Source: SURF-32 sp964648365 (lineage in GTDB: Bacteria; Planctomycetota; Phycisphaerae; UBA1845). From it: a stretch of 11,367 bases of DNA. Location: assembly GCA_964648365.1 (NCBI GenBank), contig CAZYLK010000192.1, positions 1 through 11,367 on the forward strand, in the 5' to 3' direction. Positions 1 through 5,931 of the stretch are shown piece after piece (position 1 is the stretch's first letter; the number at the start of each line of letters is the position of its first letter). The translations under genes and the position numbers were made by a program. Below the pieces are notes generated by a model. The model did no database searches and was not told where the DNA came from. It worked only from the letters and a program-made list of their open reading frames with translations.

Positions 1-14
1 CGACGCCAGCGTCA

Positions 15-899
15 CTACCCCTCCGCCTCCAACTCCCGCCGCGCCTCCGCCATCTCGGCCCGCTGGTCATCCGTGACGGTGGGATACTTCAACTCGAGTG
101 ACTCGATCTTGGCGACGAGGATGTCCGCCACGGCCGCGCGCATGAACCATTTGTGATCGGCCGGGATGACGTACCAGGGGGCCCACTCGGTGCTGGTGCC
201 GGCGAGCATCTGTTCGTACGCCTTCATGTAGGCGTCCCAGCAGCGGCGCTCGCGGACGTCGGCGGCTTCGAACTTCCAGTTCTTTTCCGGCTCGTTGAGG
301 CGGGCGAGGAAGCGCTGCCGCTGCTCTTTCTTCGAGACGTTGAGGAAGAACTTGACCACGTGCGTGCCGTTTTCGACGAGGTGCCGCTCGAACGCGTTGA
401 TGTCGTCGTAGCGCTGCTGCCAGAACTTGTCGCCGCGCGGGCCGGGCGGGAGTCGCTGGGCGTCGAGCCACTCGGGGTGGACGCGGACGACGAGCACTTC
501 TTCATAGTAGGAGCGGTTGAAGATTCCGATGCGGCCGCGCTGCGGCAGGCGTTTCATGCAGCGCCAAAGAAACGTGTGATCCAGTTCGTCTGCACTGGGG
601 GCTTTGAAGCTGTGGACCTCGCAGCCCTGCGGATTGACGCCGGACATGACGTGGCGAATGGTCCCATCCTTGCCGGCCGCGTCCATCGCCTGAAAAACCA
701 CCAGCAGCGAGAAGCGGTCATCGGCATAGAGCCGCCGCTGAGCGGCGGCCAGCGCCTCCACGTCCTCGCTCAGCGCCGCCTTGCCCTCGCGCTTGTTGTC
801 GAGGCCCGCAGTGTAGCCGGCATCGAAGTCGGCGATGCGAACCGTTGTTCCCGGCCGCACGAGGAAGGGGGTGTGATCGAGTTTGTGGGCGTGGTTCAT
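15..899 (-). CDS. ppk2: Polyphosphate kinase 2 (PPK2), class III-like polyphosphate:nucleotide phosphotransferase
   Basis: A cytoplasmic enzyme of 294 aa that moves phosphate between polyphosphate and nucleotides; class III members phosphorylate both AMP and ADP. A P-loop (AMDAAGKDGT, residues 71-80, with G76, K77, D78, G79) is followed by the family motif NPQG (89-92), the Walker B-type segment IGIFNRSYYEE (124-134), and a basic lid segment (about 189-210) ending in EKNWKF. Near the C-terminus STEWAPWYVIPADHKW (236-251) is also typical. Length is normal for a single-domain PPK2, and the close match to class III proteins such as that of Meiothermus is from memory, not alignment. The ATG at 897-899 is the natural start, but there is no purine-rich ribosome site: a heptamer tandem repeat occupies that place. 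It lies 124 bases downstream of the enoyl-CoA hydratase on the same strand and may or may not be co-transcribed. Confidence 0.95.
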   Translation of the reverse strand: MNHAHKLDHTPFLVRPGTTVRIADFDAGYTAGLDNKREGKAALSEDVEALAAAQRRLYADDRFSLLVVFQAMDAAGKDGTIRHVMSGVNPQGCEVHSFKAPSADELDHTFLWRCMKRLPQRGRIGIFNRSYYEEVLVVRVHPEWLDAQRLPPGPRGDKFWQQRYDDINAFERHLVENGTHVVKFFLNVSKKEQRQRFLARLNEPEKNWKFEAADVRERRCWDAYMKAYEQMLAGTSTEWAPWYVIPADHKWFMRAAVADILVAKIESLELKYPTVTDDQRAEMAEARRELEAEG

Positions 900-900
900 T

Positions 901-935
901 CGAATAGCGAATGTCGATTAGCGAATAACGAATGA
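901..935. repeat. Tandem 7-base repeat (5 imperfect units) directly upstream of ppk2
   Basis: Units start at 901, 908, 915, 922 and 929 with an exact 7-base period and read CGAATAG, CGAATGT, CGATTAG, CGAATAA, CGAATGA on the plus strand. On the ppk2 sense strand this is a run of NNATTCG units ending one base before the ATG, in an otherwise GC-rich region. It sits where a Shine-Dalgarno site would be expected. Confidence 0.8.
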
Positions 936-1023
936 AGCGCAGATCGGACGCGCGCGGCGTGAGCGTCTAGGCTCCGGCGCTGGCAAAGCTACAGCACGAA
1001 CCGTTCTTCCCGATGCACGCGCA

Positions 1024-1779
1024 TCAGGCCGGCATCCACCGCGCCTTGCGCTTCTCCAGAAACGCGCCGATCCCTTCGCGGCCGTCGGCGTCGTCGCCGA
1101 AGCACTCTGCGAACGCGCCCACGTCGTCGCCGTCCTGCAGCGCCCGCTTGGCCAGCGCCACGGCGTTGGGCCCGGCCGCGAAGAACGAACCGGCAATCGC
1201 CTCCGCCCGCCCCGCCAGATCCTCGGCCGAGTTGACGACCTCGTCGACGAGGCCGAACTGCAAGCCGTCCTCTGCTTTCACCGGCTCGCCGCTGAGGATC
1301 ATGCGCCGTGCCCGCGAGGGGCCGATCAGCTTCGGCAGCCGCTGCGTACCGGCCCAGCCGGGGATGACGCCGATGGTCACTTCCGGCAGTCCGAGCTTGG
1401 CCGTGCGCACGGCGATGCGCAGGTCGCAGGCCAGCGCCAATTCCAGCCCGCCGCCCAGGGCGGGGCCGTTGATGCAGGCGATCGTCACCTTGGACAGCCC
1501 TTCGATCTGGTCGAGGGCGTCTTTGCCCAGGCGGGCGTAGGTGTCGGCCTGCGGCGGTTCGTAATCCGCCATCGCCTTGATGTCCGCCCCGGCCGCGAAC
1601 ACCTTGCCCAGCCCGGCGATGATCACCACCCGCACGTCCCGACGGGTGTTGAGTTCGGCGGCCACCTCGCACAGCCGCTCCATCGTGCCGGCCGAGAGCA
1701 CGTTGACGCCGTTGTCCGTAGACAGAAACACGCGGGCCAGCGGAGATTCAAGATTCAGTACGACGTTTGTCTGGCTCAT
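1024..1779 (-). CDS. Enoyl-CoA hydratase/isomerase (crotonase) family protein
   Basis: A soluble 251-aa crotonase-fold protein expected to hydrate trans-2-enoyl-CoA to 3-hydroxyacyl-CoA in fatty-acid or amino-acid breakdown. The oxyanion-hole segments are FAAGADI (61-67) and NGPALGGGLE (104-113). Both glutamates of true hydratases are present, E113 in GGGLELA and E133 in LPEVTIG, with the same 20-residue spacing as E144 and E164 of the rat enzyme. The C-terminal DGREGIGAFLEKRKARW is also characteristic. A much longer open frame runs upstream, but the start at 1777-1779 gives the normal family length and has a GGTGGA ribosome site just upstream. The exact acyl-CoA substrate cannot be read from the sequence. 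It is first in a possible minus-strand pair with ppk2. Confidence 0.93.
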   Translation of the reverse strand: MSQTNVVLNLESPLARVFLSTDNGVNVLSAGTMERLCEVAAELNTRRDVRVVIIAGLGKVFAAGADIKAMADYEPPQADTYARLGKDALDQIEGLSKVTIACINGPALGGGLELALACDLRIAVRTAKLGLPEVTIGVIPGWAGTQRLPKLIGPSRARRMILSGEPVKAEDGLQFGLVDEVVNSAEDLAGRAEAIAGSFFAAGPNAVALAKRALQDGDDVGAFAECFGDDADGREGIGAFLEKRKARWMPA

Positions 1780-2120
1780 GATCGTTCCACCCGTCAAAAA
1801 ACGTTCGTTTCCAGCGGCGATCGGCGGCCGCACGCCCCCCGGCTCCGCGATGGTCTCCCCGTTGTAATCCGTTTGCGAGCGAATACCAACCTGGAGCGTC
1901 CCTCGATTCCGTCGCGCCGGTCGGCGGCCCGCCGCGGAAGGCCGCCAGCGGTGCGGCGGGCGTTGCGGGGCGCGGGCCGCGAACAGTCTCGCGACACCGC
2001 GACCCCGCTCGCGAGCGCGGGATGCACTACTGCCGTTCGACCAAGCTGCAGCGAAGCGCCCGGCGGCGTAACGCCCCGGAAAACCGACACTTGCGACGCG
2101 GCCGCGGACAGGGCGATGGC

Positions 2121-2135
2121 TGGCACGCGCCTTGC
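2121..2135 (+). promoter_or_regulatory. Sigma-54 (RpoN) type -24/-12 promoter
   Basis: TGGCACG at 2121-2127 and TTGC at 2132-2135 match the sigma-54 consensus TGGCACG-N4-TTGC, with the required 10 bases between the invariant GG (2122-2123) and GC (2134-2135). It would start transcription near 2147, about 80 bases before the ATG of the exported beta-helix gene. Sigma-54 promoters need an enhancer-binding activator; none is encoded in the window. Confidence 0.65.
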
Positions 2136-2175
2136 CCTTCTGCCCGCTACGCCGTCGAACGACCGCGGCGCCATG

Positions 2176-2195
2176 CCGGGATCGGCGCATCCCGG
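2176..2195 (+). other. Hairpin in the mRNA leader of the beta-helix gene
   Basis: CCGGGAT (2176-2182) and ATCCCGG (2189-2195) form a perfect 7-bp inverted repeat around a 6-base loop. It lies between the predicted sigma-54 start point and the ribosome site at 2216. It could stabilise the leader or bind a regulator; no T-run follows, so it is not a typical terminator. Confidence 0.45.
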
Positions 2196-2215
2196 ATCCG
2201 AAACGCGGATGCGAC

Positions 2216-2220
2216 AGGAG
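2216..2220 (+). promoter_or_regulatory. Ribosome binding site fixing the beta-helix start
   Basis: AGGAG lies 6 bases before the ATG at 2227. The protein begins there with a clean signal peptide, so this site rules out the longer upstream extension of the frame. Confidence 0.8.
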
Positions 2221-2226
2221 TCAACA

Positions 2227-3048
2227 ATGATCAGATCATTACGGGCAACGTGGTTGGGGCTTTCGCTGTGCCTCGCACTCGGCGCCACTGCGCACGCCGA
2301 GACGGTCTATGTGAACACCGTCGAAGACGTCGTGGACTTCCAGGGCGCGCGGCGCGTCGCCGACCTGCCCGGTCCGGACGGGCGTATCTCGTTCCGCGAA
2401 GCCATCTACGCCGCCGACAACACGCCCGGCCCGCAGACGATCGGGTTCCGGATTCCGCAGGACCAGTGGTGGCTTTACAACGACCGTGCGATCCTGCGGC
2501 TGGAAGACGGCACGTTTGTGCTCTGGGAGGATGAAACGACCGTCGACTTCACGACCCAGACGGACTTCACCGGCGATACGAATCCGAACGGCAACGAGGT
2601 CGGTATCTACGGGCTTCAACCGAACGGCTGGGGCGGACCGGCCATCGCCGTCTATGGCAACCAGTGTACGATCATCGGGCTGGACCGCGTCATGCAGCGC
2701 GGCCACGGCGTGCACCTGGTCGGCAACGCCAATCGGGTCATTGGCTGCACGATCGACGGCCCGCTCTACTCGGGCGTCTACATCAACGGCCCGTTCGACG
2801 GCCCGCCGGCGGAAGGCAACGTCGTCGGCGGCACGGAACCGGGTGAGGGCAACGTGCTCTCAGCCGGCAATCACGGCGTCCGCATCGATACGCCCGCGAA
2901 CAACAACGTCGTGATCGGCAATCATCTGAGCGGCGTCTACGCCGGTGCGGCGGTTCGCGGCAATCCCTACACCGGCAGCCCGGTCGGCAACCGTATCGGG
3001 GGTGAAACCGTGGCCGAGCGCAACGTCATCGCCGGCGCGGGCAAGTAA
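2227..3048 (+). CDS. Exported right-handed beta-helix protein, N-terminal part (ends at an in-frame TAA)
   Basis: This 273-aa product begins with a signal peptide: R3 and R6, a hydrophobic core over residues 9-20, and a likely cut after AHA (A24). The mature start, TVYVNTVEDVVDF, and the later ISFREAIYAADN resemble the CSLREA-type entry segment found at the head of many secreted parallel beta-helix proteins. Short repeating turns then follow, each with an N-x-V-I-G or G-N-x-I pattern (for example NRVIGCTIDG, NNVVIGNHLSG, NRIGGETVAERNVIAGAG). The frame stops at TAA 3046-3048 in the middle of the helix. The same frame continues at once as more helix, so this is half of an original gene of about 650 codons. 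As it stands the product lacks the C-terminal module and may be unstable. Expression is probably from the sigma-54 promoter at 2121. Confidence 0.8.
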   Translation: MIRSLRATWLGLSLCLALGATAHAETVYVNTVEDVVDFQGARRVADLPGPDGRISFREAIYAADNTPGPQTIGFRIPQDQWWLYNDRAILRLEDGTFVLWEDETTVDFTTQTDFTGDTNPNGNEVGIYGLQPNGWGGPAIAVYGNQCTIIGLDRVMQRGHGVHLVGNANRVIGCTIDGPLYSGVYINGPFDGPPAEGNVVGGTEPGEGNVLSAGNHGVRIDTPANNNVVIGNHLSGVYAGAAVRGNPYTGSPVGNRIGGETVAERNVIAGAGK

Positions 3049-3078
3049 GGCGAAGAAGGCTATCCCGACGGCGCCCAG

Positions 3079-4188
3079 GTGTCCGTCGTGATGGCGATCG
3101 ATACGCAGATCATCGGCAACTACATCGGTACGACGCCCGACGGCATGGCCGGCGTTCCGCAGGTCGGTCCGTCCGGCATCGAGGTCATCGACTCCACCGA
3201 TACGCTGATTCGCGGCAACCTGATCTCCGGCCTGAAAGTGGCCGGCCGCAATCACTATCAGGGACAGCTCTTCGGCCAGGCGATCACCGTGCGGACGACA
3301 AACGCCGACACCATCGGAACGATCATCGAAGGCAATATGATCGGAACGGACGCGACCGGCCGCGGAGCGATCACGACGTTGAGCGGCATCCTCGTCTGGC
3401 CCTTCACCGCGCGAAACAACCTGGACGAAACGCGCATCGGCGGCGTAGAGCCGGGACAGGGCAACCTGATCGCGTTCGTCGAGCGTGACGGTATTCTCGT
3501 GTCCTCGCTGATCAACGGCGTGTTGATCTCCGGCAACGCGATCCATTCCAACGGCCGCCTCGGCATCGAACTCGGCAACGACGGCGTCACGCCCAACGAC
3601 CCGGGCGACGGCGACACCGGGGCGAACGATCGGCAGAACTTCCCCGTCATCACCGCCGCGGAAAGCGACGGCTTCGAAACGCGCGTCGCCGGAACGCTGT
3701 CGTCGCTGCCCGGCCGCACGTTCAGCATCGAGCTGTTCGCCGGCGATGAATGCGATCCGAGCGGCTACGGCGAGGGTGCGATCTTCCTGGGCGGGTTCGA
3801 CGTGGAAACGGATGGCGGCGGCGAGGCGGCCTTTGACGTGATCGTGCCGACCGCGGTCGCGCAGGGCAGCGTCGTCACCGCCACGGCGACCGACGTCGGT
3901 GCATGGAACACGTCCGAGTTTTCCCAGTGCTTCCCCGTCAGTGGCGGCCTCGACTGCGACGCGATCAGGAACTTCAAGGCAAACTGCAAACGCGGCAAGC
4001 TGAAGGTCAAAGTGAAATCGTCACTGCCGGAAGGCACGGAACTGACCATCGACAACGGGGGAGACATGCAAACGCTGAGAATCAACCGCAACGGCAGCGG
4101 CGCAGCGAAGTATAAGAAGCAGAGCGGCGTGCATCGCGTCTTCATCGTCGAATGCCCCGGGCACGAGCAGGAGGTTGCGTGCCCGTAG
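3079..4188 (+). CDS. Right-handed beta-helix protein, C-terminal part with shared C-terminal module
   Basis: This 369-aa open frame (GTG at 3079, or ATG at 3091) continues the upstream gene in the same frame. It has no signal peptide and no clear ribosome site, so separate translation is doubtful. Beta-helix turns continue (IIGNYIGTTPDG, TLIRGNLISG, IIEGNMIGTDATG, VLISGNAIHSNG) and close with LGNDGVTPNDPGDGDTGAND, a phrase widely seen at the end of such secreted helices. Next comes a beta-sandwich-like stretch of about 100 residues, rich in T, V and acidic residues, that ends at SQCFPV. The last 77 residues, from CDAIRNFKANC onward, form the cysteine-containing module also found at the ends of the proteins encoded at 7398-8816 and 9635-11335. 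If the TAA is an error or is read through, this is simply the rest of the exported protein. Confidence 0.75.
   Translation: MSVVMAIDTQIIGNYIGTTPDGMAGVPQVGPSGIEVIDSTDTLIRGNLISGLKVAGRNHYQGQLFGQAITVRTTNADTIGTIIEGNMIGTDATGRGAITTLSGILVWPFTARNNLDETRIGGVEPGQGNLIAFVERDGILVSSLINGVLISGNAIHSNGRLGIELGNDGVTPNDPGDGDTGANDRQNFPVITAAESDGFETRVAGTLSSLPGRTFSIELFAGDECDPSGYGEGAIFLGGFDVETDGGGEAAFDVIVPTAVAQGSVVTATATDVGAWNTSEFSQCFPVSGGLDCDAIRNFKANCKRGKLKVKVKSSLPEGTELTIDNGGDMQTLRINRNGSGAAKYKKQSGVHRVFIVECPGHEQEVACP
3955..4185 (+). other. Shared C-terminal module, copy A (beta-helix protein)
   Basis: Encodes 77 residues beginning CDAIRNFKANCKRGKLKVKV. The pattern is C-x9-C, a basic strand K-L-K-V-K-V, an acidic middle, an N-G-x-G-x-A-K-Y-K segment, and C-x8-C at the end. 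There is no membrane anchor, LPXTG or PEP-CTERM signal. Confidence 0.7.
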
Positions 4189-4395
4189 AACGGACGCAGC
4201 CGCGACAGGAAACAACCATCTTACCTCCTCCCGGCGACGGGCCGCGCACTTCGGTGGGCGGCTCGTCGTCTTTTGTTGGATCACGCGCGGCAAGTTCGGG
4301 CAGGATCCACCGTGAGCACCGGACCGCCGGCGCAGCGGCTGCACGTCTTCCGCATCCGCCCGAGGGTCGAATCGACGCGGCCTTCGCGCCAGGTA
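4189..4395. other. Convergent intergenic gap
   Basis: These 207 bases lie between the stops of the plus-strand beta-helix gene and the minus-strand CPBP protease gene. Open frames cross it in several phases, but none resembles a known protein. I could not find a convincing terminator hairpin with a T-run. Confidence 0.5.
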
Positions 4396-5301
4396 TCACC
4401 CCCCTGCTGCGATCATCCCCGGCAGTCGCGCCATCAGATTGACGCTCGTGTGAACCAGAATCGGCGCGATGACGCTGCCGGTCCGCTCGCGCAGAAAACC
4501 GAAGTAAAGCGCCGACGCGCTCGCCAGTCCGTGCCACCACTCGAACCTGCCCTGGCCGCTGAAGTAGTCATACGGATTCAGAACGTGAATGACGCCGAAG
4601 AGCGCGGCCGCGACCAACAGGCCCGGCCCGAACGCCGTGCCGAGCACGGTCCACGGGCGCCCGAACGCTTCGTTGACACGGGATTGAACGTAACCCCGGA
4701 AGAACACCTCCTCCGCCACGCCCGCGCCCAGCACCAGCCACAACAGCGTCACAACGGTGTGCGCCACGGGGCGGCCCGACGCCAGCCGGATGATCACCGG
4801 CGCCGCCGCCAGGGCCGCAACGATCACGAACCCGGCTGCGCCCGGGATACGATCGACCACGCGGGCGCCACGGCTCAGCACCCACAGCGTGACCGCCGTA
4901 ACCAGCAGATTGAGCGCCGAGACGATCAGCGCGAAGCTCACGCTATCCCAGCGCGGCGTGCGCGGCAGCCCGCATAGGATCGCGCCGGCCGCGACGAGGA
5001 CGTATACGAGCAGACAGACAACCCCGGTGCTCGCGCCGTTTCGGAAGGGCCGGATGGCGAGGCCGTACTCAGCCGGGCGGCGACGGCGCACGAGGATCAT
5101 CCCGGCGGCCACCAGCAGCATGGCCGCGCCGGGCGAGAAGTTGACGCCGCTTGCGTACTCGGCCTGCCCGAGATCCGTGAATCGCTTGAACGCCCGGAAC
5201 CCAACGTGCATCAACGCGAATGCGAGCGACACTTCCACAAGAGTCGCGAAGCGCCCGGGCCGTCGCGGCTCAAGCGTCGACGCCCCGCCGCCGCCCGTCA
5301 T
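4396..5301 (-). CDS. CPBP-family intramembrane glutamic metalloprotease (CAAX protease/Abi family)
   Basis: A 301-aa multi-pass membrane protein. Hydrophobic helices lie at about 20-36, 57-71, 90-111, 122-143, 155-172, 181-195 and 223-240. All three family motifs are intact: EEVFFRG (E197, E198, R202), FGVIH (F235, H239) and HTSVN (H284, N288). These carry the catalytic glutamate and membrane-buried metal or water ligands in the Rce1/Abi family. Bacterial members process peptides or act in bacteriocin immunity, but the substrate here is unknown. The start at 5299-5301 overlaps the stop of the upstream DinB-like gene (TCAT at 5298-5301, read ATGA). There is no good ribosome site of its own, so translational coupling is likely. 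The open frame extends further upstream, but only inside the DinB-like gene. Confidence 0.92.
   Translation of the reverse strand: MTGGGGASTLEPRRPGRFATLVEVSLAFALMHVGFRAFKRFTDLGQAEYASGVNFSPGAAMLLVAAGMILVRRRRPAEYGLAIRPFRNGASTGVVCLLVYVLVAAGAILCGLPRTPRWDSVSFALIVSALNLLVTAVTLWVLSRGARVVDRIPGAAGFVIVAALAAAPVIIRLASGRPVAHTVVTLLWLVLGAGVAEEVFFRGYVQSRVNEAFGRPWTVLGTAFGPGLLVAAALFGVIHVLNPYDYFSGQGRFEWWHGLASASALYFGFLRERTGSVIAPILVHTSVNLMARLPGMIAAGG
5298..5301 (-). other. ATGA stop/start overlap between DinB-like and CPBP genes
   Basis: On the minus strand the bases read ATGA: ATG begins the CPBP protease and TGA ends the DinB-like gene. Such 4-base overlaps usually mean one mRNA and coupled translation. Confidence 0.85.
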
Positions 5302-5798
5302 CGCAGCGCCGGCAGGCCGACCAGCCGCCGGATGGTCGCCAACTGGCCGGCGTGAAACGCCTCGTGCCGGGCGCAATGCGTCACCGCGCCGAGCTTATCG
5401 CTGTAATGCGGATGCCTGCTGCCGCCCGCGCCGAAGGCGGGCTCGGCCAGCAGTTCGTCCGACATGGCCCGCACCGCCACCAGCGTCCGCCGATGCATGT
5501 CGGCCATCGTGTCGAGGATCGCATCGACGGCAGGGTACTCATACTCCCGCGTAGACTTGACCGGACCGCCGATGGGGAAGTGTGCCACAAACTCGGCGGG
5601 AAGCTGCGGCCGGCCCATGCAGCGGTCCAAAACCAGCACGTTCTGCGACACGGCCAGATGCCCGCACAACCACGTCGGATGCGCCAGCCCCGGCCCGGGC
5701 TGAAACGACCACGCCTCCCGCGGCAGGTCCGCAATCAGCTTCAACGTCCAGTCGCGCGTGCCGTCGAGTTGGGCGGCGAGGAGTTGTCCGGTGTTCAT
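5298..5798 (-). CDS. DinB-like (DfsB/DinB superfamily) putative metal-binding protein
   Basis: A 166-aa soluble, mostly helical protein. It matches the DinB/YfiT four-helix pattern: an N-terminal helix (MNTGQLLAAQLDGTRDWTLK), then PTWLCGHLA with H47, and near the end ARHEAFHAGQLATIRR with H145 and H149. These three histidines are the usual metal-binding triad. Superfamily members are often thiol-dependent transferases or stress proteins of unknown substrate, so no exact role can be given. The ATG at 5796-5798 is preferred over the longer frame because it gives the family length and begins with the first helix; GGGAGG lies 11 bases upstream, rather far. It is the first gene of a tight pair, its stop overlapping the CPBP protease start. 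Confidence 0.85.
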   Translation of the reverse strand: MNTGQLLAAQLDGTRDWTLKLIADLPREAWSFQPGPGLAHPTWLCGHLAVSQNVLVLDRCMGRPQLPAEFVAHFPIGGPVKSTREYEYPAVDAILDTMADMHRRTLVAVRAMSDELLAEPAFGAGGSRHPHYSDKLGAVTHCARHEAFHAGQLATIRRLVGLPALR

Positions 5799-5894
5799 CG
5801 CGTCGCAAGCCTCCCGAAAGGGTCGATACTCTGATATGCCCGCAGTCTGCCCGACGAGAGCCTCTTCGGTCAAGCCGCCGACGTTCCAGCGCGG

Positions 5895-5924
5895 TTGGTG
5901 GCGCACCCCGGCGCACGCTAGACT
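5895..5924 (+). promoter_or_regulatory. Possible sigma-70-type promoter for a leaderless selD mRNA
   Basis: TTGGTG (5895-5900) and TAGACT (5919-5924) are 18 bases apart. The -10-like box ends 7 bases before the selD ATG, which has no ribosome site. This spacing would start the mRNA at or next to the start codon. The match to consensus is moderate. Confidence 0.3.
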
Positions 5925-5931
5925 TGCCGGC

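Larger units (their letters stand above)
1780..2226. other. Gene-free divergent intergenic region (447 bases)
   Basis: This stretch separates the divergent enoyl-CoA hydratase and beta-helix genes. Open frames cross it, but none shows a recognisable protein or a plausible start. It holds a -24/-12 promoter (2121-2135), a 7-bp-arm hairpin (2176-2195) and the ribosome site of the beta-helix gene (2216-2220). I see no RNA gene in it. Confidence 0.7.
2227..4188 (+). pseudogene. Whole beta-helix gene, interrupted by one in-frame TAA at 3046-3048
   Basis: The reading frame opened at 2227 runs to the TAG at 4186-4188 with a single interruption, TAA at 3046-3048, and no frame change. Residues on both sides belong to one continuous beta-helix: IAGAGK, stop, then GEEGYPDGAQVSVV and DTQIIGNYIGTTPDG. 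One base change (for example TAC to TAA) would explain it. Possible readings are a recent nonsense mutation, an assembly or sequencing error, or stop read-through. TAA is not a selenocysteine codon, so the Sec machinery implied by selD does not explain it. Confidence 0.7.

Noticed and set aside
153..935. 260-codon open frame on the plus strand
   Set aside because: Antisense to ppk2, whose product is certain; the translation has no family features. Shadow frame of GC-rich coding.
1873..2226. N-terminal extension of the beta-helix frame
   Set aside because: No domain, and it would place an internal signal peptide; AGGAG and a clean signal peptide fix the start at 2227.
3046..3048. TAA in the beta-helix gene as a recoded selenocysteine
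   Set aside because: Sec is encoded by UGA, not UAA; the site also has no Cys-type context.
4273..4977. 234-codon open frame on the plus strand
   Set aside because: Opposite the CPBP gene; the translation is highly charged low-complexity sequence.
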